Below are positions 1 through 10,719 of a DNA stretch of 52,000 bases, piece by piece (the stretch's first letter is position 1; every line of letters begins with the position of its first letter). Below the pieces are notes generated by a model, which was not told the origin of the DNA, did no database searches, and worked only from the letters and a program-made list of their open reading frames with translations. This stretch comes from Liolophura sinensis. Its lineage: Eukaryota > Mollusca > Polyplacophora > Chitonida > Chitonidae. The DNA lies in assembly GCF_032854445.1 (NCBI RefSeq), contig NW_027018250.1, positions 1-52,000 of the forward strand, in the 5' to 3' direction. Both the position numbers and the translations under genes were made by a program.

Positions 1-1559
1 CAATGATCATCTTGTAAGTAAACATGTTATTATAATGATTACAATGTTCACCTTGTAAATGAACATGCCCATTACAATAACTAAAATATTTATCTTGTAA
101 CTGAACATGCTATTATATCAATTACAATCCTCACGTTTCAACTAAACGTGCTAATATAATGATTACAATGTTTATCTTGTAACTGAAGATGCTATTATAA
201 TAATTACAAAGGGTGTCTTGTAACTGAACGTGCTATTATAGTAATTACAATAATCACCTTGTAACTGAACATGCTATTATAATGATTACAATGTTCACCA
301 TTGTCACTAAAAGTGATATTATAATAGTTTTAATGTTCATTTTGTACTGAACACGGTATTAGGTTATTGCAATGTTCATCCTGTAACCGAATATGCTATT
401 ATAATGATTACAATGTTCATCTTGTAACTGAGCATGCTATTACAATGATTACAGTGTTCATCTTGTAACTGACCATGCTGTTATTATGATTACAATGTTC
501 ATCTTGTAACTGAACATGCTAAAATAATGATTACAATGTTCATTTTGCAACTGAACATGCTTTTATACTGATTACAATGCTCATCTTATAACTACATATG
601 CTATAATAATGATTACAATGTTCATCTTGTAATGAAATATGCTAATATAATGATTGTAATATTCATTTTGTAACTAGGCATGCTATTATATTGATTACAA
701 TGATGATTTTGTAACAGTTGACGCTATTATAATGATTACAATGTTCACCTTGTAACTGAGCATGCTATTATAATGATTTAAATGTTCACCTTGTCAGTGA
801 ACGTGCTATTATAACAATTTTAATGTTCATTTTGTAACTGAACACAGTATTAGGTTATTATAATGTTCATCTTGTAACTGAATATGCTATTATAATGATT
901 GCAATGTTTATCTTGGCACTGAACATTCTCTTATAATGGTTTCAATGTTCATTTTGTAACTGAACACGGTATTAGGATGTTATAATGTTCATCTTGTAAC
1001 TGAATATGCTATTATAATGATTGCAATGTTCATCTTGGCACTGAACATTCTATTATAATGATTTCAATGTTCATTTTGTAACTGAACACGCTATTAAATT
1101 ATTACAATGTTCATCCTGTAACTGAAACATGCTATTATAATGATTACAATGTTCATCTTGTAACTGAGCACGCTATTGTAATGATTACAATGTTCACCTT
1201 GTAACTGAGCACATTATTATAATGATTACAATGTTCATCTTGTAACTAAATATGCTATTGTAATGATTACAATGTCCATTTTGCAACTGAGCATGCTTGT
1301 ATACTGATTACAATGTTCACCTTGCAACTGATGATGTTTTTATAATGATTACAATGTTCATCTTGTAATTGAACATGCAATTATAAGGATTACAATGTTC
1401 ACTTTGTAACTGAACATGCTATTACAATGATTACAATGTTAATCTTGTAACTAAAAATGCTATTATGTCGATTCCAATCTTCATCTTGCAAACTGCGCAT
1501 GATATTATAATGATTACAATGATCATCTTGTAACTGAGCATACTAGTATAATGATTACA
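1..1559 (+). repeat. 41-mer higher-order repeat, partial copy with internal duplication
   Basis: This copy enters at about monomer 7 of the 41-monomer order defined at 12041-13718 and runs to the next unit start (TTGTTAAATT at 1560). The marker monomer beginning AAGGGTGTC lies at 208 here and 2009 in the next copy, a spacing of 1,801 bp instead of 1,678. The excess is a duplication of three monomers: the TCTTGGCACTGAACATTC monomer appears at both 901 and 1023. Confidence 0.85.
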
Positions 1560-3030
1560 TTGTTAAATTTCTAACTGAGCATGCTATTGTACTGATTACA
1601 ATGATCATCTTGTAATTGAGCATGCTATTATAATGATTACAATGTTTATGTTGTAACTGAACATGCTATTATACTGAAAACAATGTTCATCTTGTAACTA
1701 AGCATGATATTATAATAATTACAATGTTCATTTTGTAACTGAACATGCTATTATAATGATTACAATGTTCATCTTGTAACTGAACGTCCTAATATAATGA
1801 TTACAATGTTCATCTTGTAAGTGAACATGTATTATAATGATTACAATGTTCACCTTGTAAATGAAAATGCCATTACAATAATTACAATATTTATCTTGTA
1901 GCAGAACATGCTATTATATCGATTACAATCCTCACGTTTTAACTAAACGTGCTAAAATAATGATTACAATGTTTATCTTGTAACTGAAGATGCTATTATA
2001 ATAATTACAAAGGGTGTCTTCTAACTGAACGTGCTATTATAGTAATTACAAAAATCACCTTGTAACTGAACATGCTATTATAATGATTACAATGTTCACC
2101 ATGTCAATGAAAGTGATATTATAATAGTTTTAATGTTCATTTTGTAACTGAACACGGTATTAGGTTATTGCAATGTTCATCCTGTAACCGAATATGCTAT
2201 TATAATGATTACAAAGTTCATCTTGTAACTGAGCATGCTATAACAATGATTACAATGTTCATCTTGTAACTGACCATGCTGTTATTATGATTACAATGTT
2301 TCTCTTGTAACTGAACATGCTAATATAATGATTACAATGTTCATTTTGCAACTGAACATGCTTTTTTATTGATTACAATGTTCATCTTGTAACTACATAT
2401 GCTTTAATAATGACTACAATGTTCATCTTGTAATGAAATATGCTAATATAATGATTGCAATATTCATTTTGTAACTGAGCATGATATTATATTGATTACA
2501 ATAATGATTTTGTAACCGTTGACGCTATTATAATGATTACAATGTTCACCTTGTAACTGAGCATGCTAATATAATGATTTAAATGTTCACCTTGTCACTG
2601 AACGTGCTATTATAATAATTTTAATGTTCATTTTGTAACTGAACACGGTATTAGGTTATTATAATGTTCATCTTGTAACTGAATATGCTATTATAATGAT
2701 TGCAATGTTCATCTTGGCACTAAACATTCTATTATAATGATTTCAATGTTCATTTTGTTACTGAACACGCTATTAAATTATTACAATGTTCATCCTGTAA
2801 CTGAACATGCTATTATAATGATTACAATGTTCATCTTGTAACTGAGCAGGCTATTGTAATAATCACAATGTTCACCTTGTAACTGAGCACATTATTATAA
2901 TGATTACAATGTTCATCTTGTAACTAAATATACTATTGTAATGATTACAATGTCCATTTTGCAACTGAGCATGCTTGTATACTGATTACAATGTTCACCT
3001 TGCAACTGATGATGTTTTTATCATGATTAC
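1560..3030 (+). repeat. 41-mer higher-order repeat, truncated copy
   Basis: Starts at the diagnostic TTGTTAAATT monomer and follows the same monomer order as 12041-13718 up to about monomer 36 (the ACTGATGATGTTTTTAT type). It then switches to unrelated monomer order (CTGGGCAGGCTATTG), so the last five monomers are missing. The switch falls inside a monomer-homologous stretch, as expected of unequal recombination between out-of-register monomers. Confidence 0.8.
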
Positions 3031-6000
3031 AATGTTCATCTTGTAACTGGGCAGGCTATTGTAATGATGACAATGTTCACCTTGTAACTGAGCACATTAT
3101 TATAATGATTACAATGTCCATTTTGCAACTGAGCATGTTTTTATACTGATTACAATGTTCACCTTGTAACTGATGATGTTTTTATCAGGATTACAATGTT
3201 CATCTTGTAAATACATATGCTATAATAATGATTACAATGGTTATCTTGTAACTGAATATGTTATTGTAATGATTACAATGTCCATTTTGCAACTGAGCAT
3301 GCTTGTATACTGATTACAATGTTCACCTTGCAACTGATGATGTTTTTATAATGATTACAATGTTCACTTTGTAACTGAACATGCTATTACAAGGATTACA
3401 ATGTTCATCTTGTAACTGAACATGCTATTATGTCGATTACAATCTTCATCTTGCAACTGAGCATGATATTATAATGATTACAATGTTCATCTTGTAATTG
3501 AACGTGCTAATATAATGAATACAATCTTCATTTTGTAATTGATGATGTTATTATAATGATTACAATATTCATCTTGTAACTAAATATGCTAATGTAATGA
3601 TTACAATGTCCATTTTCCAACTGAGCATGGTTTGATACTGAATGCAATGTCCACCTTGTAACTGAACATGCTATTATAATGATTACAATGTTCATCTTGT
3701 AACTGAGCATGTTTTTATAATGATACAATGTTCACCTTGTAACTGAACATCCTTTTATAATGATTACAATGTTCATCTTGTAATTGAACGTGCTAATATA
3801 ATGAATACAATGTTTATTTTGTAACTGATGATGTTATTACAATAATTACAATATTCATCTTGTAAGTGAATATGCTAATGTAATGATTACAATGTCCATT
3901 TTGCAACTGAGCATGCTTTTATACTGATTACAATGTTCACCTTGTAACCGATGATTATTTTATAATAATTACAATGTTCATCTTGTAACTACATATGCTA
4001 TAATAATTATTACAATGTTCATCTTGTAATGATAATATGCTAATATAATGATTGCAATATTCATTTTATAACTGAGCATGCTATTATATTGATTACAATG
4101 ATGATTTTGTAACCGTTGACGCTATTATAATGATTACAATGTTTACCTTGTAACTGAGCACGCTATTGTAATGATTACAATGTTCACCTTGTAACTGAGC
4201 ACATTATTATAATGATTACAATGTTCATCTTGTACCTGAATATGCTATTGTAATGATTACAATGTCCATTTTGCAACTGAGCATGCTTGTATACTGATTA
4301 CAATGTTCACCTTGCAACTGATGATGTTTTTATAATCATTACAATGTTCATCTTGTAACTGAACATGCAATTATAAAGATTACATTGTTCACTTTGTAAC
4401 TGAACATGCTATTACAATGATTACAATGTTCATCTTGTAACTGAACATGCTATTATGTCGATTACAATCTTCATCTTGCAACTGAGCATTATATTATAAT
4501 GATTACAATGTTCATCTTGTAATTGAACGTGCTAATATGATGAATACAATGTTCATTTTGTAACTGATGATGTTATTATAATGATTACAATATTCATCTT
4601 GTAACTGAATATGCTAATGTAATGATTACAATGTCCATTTTGCAACTGAGCATGCTTTTATACTGATTACAAAGTCCACCTTGTAACTGAACATGCTATT
4701 TTAATGGTTACAATGTTCATCTTGTAAATGAGCATGTTTTTATAATGATTACAATGTTCACCTTGTAACTGAACATGCTATTATAATGATGACAATGTTC
4801 ATTTTGTAAATGAGCACGCTATTATACTGTTTACAATGTTCATCTTGTAACTGAACATGCAATTATAATAATTACAATGTTTATCTTGCAACTGAACATG
4901 CAATTATAAGGATTATATTGTTCACTTTGTAACTGAACATGCTATTATAATGATTACCATGTTCATCTTGTAACTGAGAATGTCTTTATAATGATTACAA
5001 TGTTGACCTTGTAACTGAACATGCTTTTATAATGATTACAATGTTCCTCTTGTAATTGAACGTGCTAATATAATGAATACAATGTACATTTTGTAACTGA
5101 TGATGTTATTATAATGATTACAATGTTCATCTTGTAAGTGAATATGCTAATGTAATGATTACCAATGTCCATTTTGCAAATGAGTATGCTTTAATACTGA
5201 TTACAATGTTCACTTGAAACTGATGATGTTTTATAATGATTACAATGTTCATCTTGTAACTACATATGCTATAATACTGATTACAATGTTCATCTTGTAA
5301 TGAAATATGCTAATATCATGATTGAAATATTTATTTTGTAACTGAGCATGCCATTATATTGATTACAATGATGATTTTGTAATCGTTGACGCTCTTATAA
5401 TGATTACAATGTTTACTTTGTAATTGAACGTGCTAATACAATGTATACAATGTTCATTTTGTAACTGATGATGTTATTATAATTATTACAGAATTCATCT
5501 TGTAACTGAATATGCTATGTAATGATTACAATGTCCCATTTTGCAACTGAGCATGCTTTTATACTGATTACAATGTCCACCTTGTAACTGAACATGCTAA
5601 TATAATGATTACAATGTTCATCTTGTAACTGAGCATGTTTTTATAATGATTACAATGTTCACCTTGTAACTGAACATGCTATTATAGTAATTACAAAATC
5701 ACCTTGTAACTGAACATGCTATTATAATGATTACAATGTTCACCATGTCACTGAAAGTGATATTATAATAGTTTTAATGTTCATTTTGTAACTGAACACG
5801 GTATTAGGTTATTGCAATGTTCATCCTGTAACCAAAAATACTATTATAATGATTACAATGTTCATCTTGTAACTGAGCATGCTTTTACAATGATTACAAT
5901 GTTCATCTTGTAACTGACCATGCTGTTGTTATGATTACAATGCTTATCTTGTAACTGAACAGGCTAATATAATGATTACAATATTCATTTTGCAACTGAA

Positions 6001-6840
6001 CATGCTTTTTTACTGATTACAATGTTCATCTTGTAACTTTATATGCTATAATAATGAATACAATGTTCATCTTGTAATAAAATATGCTAATATAATGATT
6101 GCAATATTCATTTTGTAACTGAGCATGATATTATATTAATTACAATAATGATTTTGTAACCGTTGACGCTATTATAATGATTACAATGTTCACCTTGTAA
6201 CTGAGCATGCCAATATAATTATTTTAAATGTTGACCTTGTCACTGAACGTGCTATTATAATAATTTTAATGTTCATTTTGTAACTGAACACGGTATTAGG
6301 TTATTATAATGTTCATCTTGTAACTGAATATGCTATTATAATGATTGCAATGTTCATCTTGGCACTGAACATTCTATTATAATGATTTCAATGTTCATTT
6401 TGTAACTGAACACGCTATTAAATTATTACAATGTTCATCCTGTAACTAAACATGCTATTATAATGATTACAATGTTCATCTTGTAACTGAGCACGCTATT
6501 GTAATGATTACAATGTTCACCTTGTAACTGAGCACATTATTATAATGATTACAATGTTCATCTTGTAACTAAATATCCTATTGTAATGATTACAATGTCC
6601 ATTTTGCAACTGAGCATGCTTGTATACTGATTACAATGTTCACCTTGCAACTGATGATGTTTTTATGATGATTACAATGTTCATCTTGTAATTGAACATG
6701 CAATTATAAGGATTACAATGTTCACTTTGTAACTGAACATGCTATTACAATGATTACAATGTTCATCTTGTAACTGAACATGCTATTATGTCGATTACAA
6801 TGTTCATCTTGCAACTGAGCATGATATTATAATGATTACA

Positions 6841-7370
6841 ATGATCATCTTGTAATTGAACGTGCTAATATAATGAATACAATGTTCATTTTGTAACTGA
6901 TGATGTTATTATAATGATTACAATATTCATCTTGTAACTGAATATGCTAATGTAATGATTACAATGTCCATTTTGCAACTGAGCATGCTTTTATACTGAT
7001 TACAATGTCCACCTTGTAACTGAACATGCTATTATATTGATTTCAATGTTCATCTTGTAACTGAACATGTTTTTATAATGATTACAATGTTCACCTTGTA
7101 ACTGAACATGCTTTTATAATGATTACAATGTTCATCTTGTGATTGAACGTGCTAATATAATGAATACAATGTTCATTTTGTAACTGATGATGTTATTATA
7201 ATGATTAAAATATTCATCTTGTAACTGAATATGCTTATGTAATGATTATAATGTCCATTTTGCAACTGAGCATGCTTTTATACTGATTACAATGTCCACT
7301 TTGTAACTGAACGTGCTATTATAATGATTTCAATGTTCATCTTGTAACTGAGCATGTTTTTATAATGATT
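6841..7370 (+). repeat. 7-monomer (287-bp) sub-repeat, about 1.9 copies
   Basis: The monomer carrying ATTGAACGTGCTAATATAAT begins at 6841 and again at 7128, exactly 287 bp (7 x 41) later, with the six intervening monomers in the same order: ACTGATGATG, CTGAATATGCTAATG, ATGTCCATTTTGC, ATGTCCACC, GTTTTTATAATG and CTTTTATAATG types. The same order recurs near 3498-3783, 20,180, 23,790, 32,550 and 43,640, so this is a second family of higher-order repeat beside the 41-mer. Confidence 0.85.
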
Positions 7371-8713
7371 ACAATGTTCACCTTGCAACTGATGATGTTT
7401 TTATAATGATTACAATGTTCATCTTGTAACTGAACATGTAATTATAAGGATTACAATGTTCACTTTGTAACTGGACATGCTATTACAATGATTACAATGT
7501 TAATCTTGTAACTGAAAATGCTATTATGTCGATTCCAATCTTCATCTTGCAACTGCGCATGATATTATAATGATTACAATGTTCATCTTGTAATTGAACG
7601 TGCTAATATAATGAATACAATGTTCATTTTGTAACTGATGATGTTATTATAATGATTACAATATTCATCTTGTAACTGAATATGCTAATGTAATGATTAC
7701 AATGTCCATTTTGCAACTGAGCATGCTTTTATACTGATTACAATGTCCACCTTGTAACTGAACATGCTATTATAATGATTTCAATGTTCATCTTGTAACT
7801 ACATATGCTATAATAATGATTACAATGTTCATCTTGTAATGAAATATGCTAATATAATGATTGCAATATTCATTTTGTAACTGAGCATGCTATTATATTG
7901 ATTACAATGATGATTTTGTAACCGTTGACGCTATGATAATGATTACAATGTTTACTTTGTAACTGAACATGCTATTACAATGATTACAATGTTCATCATG
8001 TAACTGAACATGCTATTATGTCGATTACAATTTTCATCTTGTAACTGAAAATGATATTATAATGATTACAATGTTTATCTTGCAACTGAGCAAGCTATTA
8101 TAATGATTATAATGTTCATTTCGTAACTGAACTTGCTATTTTAACTTTTACAATGTTCACCTTGTAACTGAGCATGCTATTATAATAATTTTAATGATCA
8201 TTTTGTCACTAAACGTGCTATTTTAATAATTTTAATGTTCATTTTGTAAATGAACACGGTATTAGGTTATTATAATGTTCATCTTGTAACTGAATATGCT
8301 ATTATAATGATTACAATGTTCATCTTGGCACTGAACATTCTATTATAATGATTTCAATGTTCATTTTGTAACTGAACACGCTATTAAATTAATACAATGT
8401 TAATCTAGTAACTGAACATGCTATTTTAACTATTACAATGTTCATCTTGTAACTGGGCATGTTTTTATAATGATTACAATGTTCACCTTGTAACTGAACA
8501 TGCTATTATAATGATTACAATGTTTATCTTGTAACTGAATATTCTATTATGATTACAATTTTCATCTTGTAACTGAGCTTTCTATTATAATGATTACAAT
8601 GTTTACCTTGTAACTGAGCGTGCTAATATAATGATTACAATGTTCACCTTGTAACTGAGCATGCTAATATAATGATTACAATGTTTATCTTGTAACTGAG
8701 CATGCTATTATAA

Positions 8714-9171
8714 AACACGTGTCTCTTTAACTGGATTTAGTCTATTTCAGCTGAGGGGAAAAATGAAAGATTTAGTCTGGATAATGTGTGGGGATAAGAT
8801 GAGCTTTTTAGCGTGTATTTGGTCCAAACTGCATCTTTGTACCGTTGATCGTTGAGAAGAAATAGAAGGCATTTCTCAATATTGGCACTTAAAAGATGGT
8901 GCCAGCTAGGAAATCAGCTCTAACCCCAGTGTTCCATGTGGGATTACAGAGAACACTTGGTCCCGCAGCTTTTATGATCGTTTCTCTTTTCAGTCATTAT
9001 AGCAAGGTTTCTCAACAATCGACAAAAATAAATGAAAATAAATCAGCAGAGAACTATTTGCAATCCGTGGTATCCCGTGCCTTGACAGGTGTAAGGCAAC
9101 CTGATTTTTAAGTAACACCTCGCAGTGATTGCTTTCAACCTTTGAATCTTTCTTTCATACTTGCATTACAA
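8714..9171. other. Unassigned island sequence, left end
   Basis: 458 bp of unique-looking sequence with no family I recognise. A 71-codon open frame on the + strand (8896-9111) has no recognisable domain. It is identical in the second island only because that duplication is recent, so I do not call it a gene. A stretch CACGTGTCTCTTTAACTG at 8717 loosely resembles CATGTGTTTCTCTAACTG at 9902. Confidence 0.6.
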
Positions 9172-9655
9172 TGTGACGTCAAACCCAATCATCCAGTCAT
9201 TCGGTGATTACTGTTACACAACAATTGAATCAAACCTTTCAGGTGTCATTTCAAGAGATCTAAAACGCTATCTAGTTAGCAACAAAGGCTTCAAAGGCTT
9301 AATTTGTGCTCTTGTGTACACAGTGCTTATTAGTACACGGACCCTGTCTGTGGAATTTTGTGTATATGTCGTCATACACTCAGTTATACTGTGGACTTTC
9401 GCTCTTGTAAATATTGCCTCTGTGCATTTTTCAGCATTGTGTAAGTACTTTAGTATTTGTATAGATATTGCTATCATTTCTTGTTAAACTTAAGTATTTT
9501 AGCTCTTGTAAAAGTCTTGTTATCTGTTCCTGTTAAATGTAATAAATTGTTAAAAAAAAAATCTGCTGGTTTTGGTTACTTTTTTGTGCGGCTAAACTGT
9601 CGTGTATTTCGAACAAGCCATCTCTTTATAATACAGACAGTTTTGGGTCGTAACA
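9172..9655 (+). mobile_element. Candidate solo LTR of a Gypsy-like retrotransposon
   Basis: The segment begins TGTGACGTCAAACCCA and ends TGGGTCGTAACA. This gives TG...CA termini and a short imperfect terminal inverted repeat (TGTnACG...ACCCA). An AATAAA at 9541, about 115 bp before the end, followed by a run of ten A, would suit the R region of an LTR. Length (484 bp) is normal for an LTR. Against this call: the 5-bp flanks (TACAA and TTATT) do not match as a target-site duplication, and no gag-pol remnant is nearby. The alternative is a retroposed 3' end with a poly(A) run. A 108-codon open frame inside has no known domain. Confidence 0.33.
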
Positions 9656-9842
9656 TTATTTATTTATTTATTTGGTGTACTGGGGGAAACCCACGACTAC
9701 CCGCAGGTTGCCAGAAGACCTCCTCATGGACGGCAAAAAGAGGAAGCCAGCCTGAGCTGGACTTGAACTCACAGCGACCGCATCGGTTGGAAGCCCATTG
9801 CAGGGCGATGGCGTGCTGACCCCCTCGATAACTGAGGCCCTC
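9656..9842 (-). mobile_element. tRNA-derived SINE, decayed and internally deleted
   Basis: Read on the - strand, it has a tRNA-like head beginning GGGCCTCAGTTATCGAGG, with a B-box-like GAGTTCAAGTCC (9759-9770). A body with CTTCCTCTTTTTGCCGTCC and GTGGGTTTCCCCCAGTAC follows, then a tail of AAAT repeats (9656-9675). I recall this head-body-tail order as a SINE widespread in molluscs. Compared with that memory the copy lacks roughly 70 bp between the CCCCC and the tail, and its A box is degraded. No clear target-site duplication was found. It abuts the candidate LTR end. Its 63- to 78-codon frames are by-products of the element. Confidence 0.65.
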
Positions 9843-10094
9843 CTCAAACAAAAATTAAATAAGTAAGTAAAATGTAAAACGTTGTGAGGCCGATAGAAAA
9901 TCATGTGTTTCTCTAACTGATTTCACTCCAATTTATTCTTTCATCCAGCGTGTTGACAGAGTCAGTGGAATTCGGATGTTTAAATGGTTTCAAGCAACGA
10001 AGTATCATTACTTCAAGATATTAATATAACCTGAAGTCAGGCAGCTTCTAAACCTGGATCACTGTGTTTTCCTGAATCGTTGATTAAATCAATT
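9843..10094. other. Unassigned island sequence between SINE and 30-bp repeat
   Basis: About 250 bp without a convincing open frame, RNA gene or recognised repeat. It contains CATGTGTTTCTCTAACTG near 9902, loosely similar to the left end of the island. Confidence 0.5.
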
Positions 10095-10229
10095 AACACC
10101 ATACTGAATCTCTGTTGCACCGTAAACACCATCCTGAATCTCTGCTGCACAGTAAATACCATCCTGAAACTCTGCTACACAGTAAGCACCATCCTGAATC
10201 TCTGCTGCACAGTAAACACCGTCAGGAAT
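10095..10229 (+). repeat. 30-bp minisatellite, 4.5 copies
   Basis: Four consecutive 30-bp units (10095, 10125, 10155, 10185) start AACACCATCCTGAATCTCTG or a close variant and end in a TGCACAGTA type. A half unit (AACACCGTCAGGAAT) follows. The unit is unrelated to the 41-bp satellite. Because 30 is divisible by 3, an 85-codon frame stays open on the - strand with a 10-residue repeat (IQDGVYCAAE type). I treat that frame as a consequence of the repeat, not as a gene. Confidence 0.9.
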
Positions 10230-10242
10230 TTTACACTGACTG

Positions 10243-10292
10243 CGATCAGATAGCATTTTTCTGTATAGACATGTATGTCGCTGTGCAACTGA
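10243..10292 (+). repeat. 50-bp flanking repeat, left copy
   Basis: CGATCAGATAGCAT... through GTATGTCGCTGTGCAACTGA. It matches 10670-10719 (CGATCAGATAACAT... GTATGTCTCTGCGCC) on the other side of the SINE with several substitutions. The last 12 bp (10281-10292, CTGTGCAACTGA) is also the left target-site duplication of the SINE. The best reading is a pre-existing tandem pair into whose boundary the SINE inserted. Confidence 0.75.
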
Positions 10293-10657
10293 GTGAGTGA
10301 GTGAGTGCTTGGGGTTTAACGTCGTACTCAACAATTTTTCAGTCATATGACGACGAAGGAATCATTAGGGTGCATGCACGTGTAATGTGCCTCCTTGTTG
10401 CAGGACGGATTTTCACCGCTCTTTTATTTAGTGCTGCATCACTGAGACGACTTACCGAAGGCAAGTAAGCCGCCCCGCCCGAGCCATTATACTGAAACGG
10501 GTCAACCAGTCGTTGCACTATCCCCTTCATGCTGAACGCCAAACGAGGAAGTTACAACTTCCTCTTTTAAAGTCTTAGGTGTGACTCGACCAAGGATTGA
10601 TCCTGGATCTACCGGTCCCGAAGCGGACGCTCTACCAACTGTGCTATCCGGGCCGGT
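10293..10657 (-). mobile_element. Full-length tRNA-derived SINE (mollusc type), copy 1
   Basis: 365 bp, inserted on the - strand and bounded by a perfect 12-bp target-site duplication CTGTGCAACTGA (10281-10292 and 10658-10669). On its own strand: a tRNA-like head ACCGGCCCGGATAGCACAGT with a good A box (TAGCACAGTTGG) and a degenerate B box (GGATCAATCC); a hairpin GAGGAAGTT/AACTTCCTC; a conserved body with GGCTCGGGCGGGGCGGC and CTTCGTCGTCATATGACTG; and a 3' end TACGACGTTAAACCCC followed by CACT repeats. I recognise the body and tail from memory as common in bivalves and gastropods. Transcription would need pol III and mobilisation a partner LINE; no coding capacity is expected or seen. Confidence 0.88.
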
Positions 10658-10669
10658 CTGTGCAACTGA

Positions 10670-10719
10670 CGATCAGATAACATTTATTTGTAAAGACATG
10701 TATGTCTCTGCGCCATTTA
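10670..10719 (+). repeat. 50-bp flanking repeat, right copy
   Basis: Diverged partner of 10243-10292. Homology begins at CGATCAGATAACAT immediately after the right target-site duplication and fades after GTATGTCTCTGCGCC. Confidence 0.7.

Larger units (their letters stand above)
1..8713 (+). repeat. 41-bp satellite array, left block
   Basis: Tandem AT-rich monomers of 41 bp (occasionally 40 or 42) fill this block without a gap. Successive TGATTACAATG motifs fall 41 bp apart. Monomers differ from each other by roughly 5-25%, and the order of variants is itself repeated, so this is a higher-order array. Positions 1-1559 and 1560 to about 3030 are two partial copies of a 41-monomer unit. About 3031-7370 is a mixture rich in a 7-monomer unit. 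From about 7370 the block belongs to a 7,777-bp segmental duplication. No open reading frame of substance is present, because 41 is not a multiple of 3 and frames close quickly. The block ends abruptly at the island. Function is unknown; centromeric or other heterochromatic satellite is possible but not shown by the sequence. Confidence 0.97.

Noticed and set aside
3528-3728. 60- to 66-codon frames on the - strand within the satellite (also 11840, 21034, 23817, 29793, 32576, 38715, 43669, 45484)
   Set aside because: They are translations of satellite monomers (recurring YKMNIVIIII). They owe their existence to the repeat, shift frame every monomer, and have no domain.
1-8713. TAATGATTA in the monomer as homeodomain binding sites
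   Set aside because: AT-rich repeats produce such motifs by chance; no promoter or gene is nearby.
8896-9111. 71-codon frame as a gene
   Set aside because: No recognisable domain; conservation in the second island only reflects a 99.9% identical recent duplication.
9161-9487. 108-codon frame (and overlapping 69- and 120-codon frames) as genes
   Set aside because: They overlap each other on both strands and lie mostly in the candidate LTR and the SINE; no family recognised.
9541-9561. Polyadenylation site of a gene
   Set aside because: AATAAA lies only five bases from the A run, no coding exon is upstream, and it fits an LTR or retroposed fragment better.
10089-10346. 85-codon frame with a 10-residue repeat
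   Set aside because: It is the 30-bp minisatellite read in a frame that cannot close, continuing into a SINE tail.
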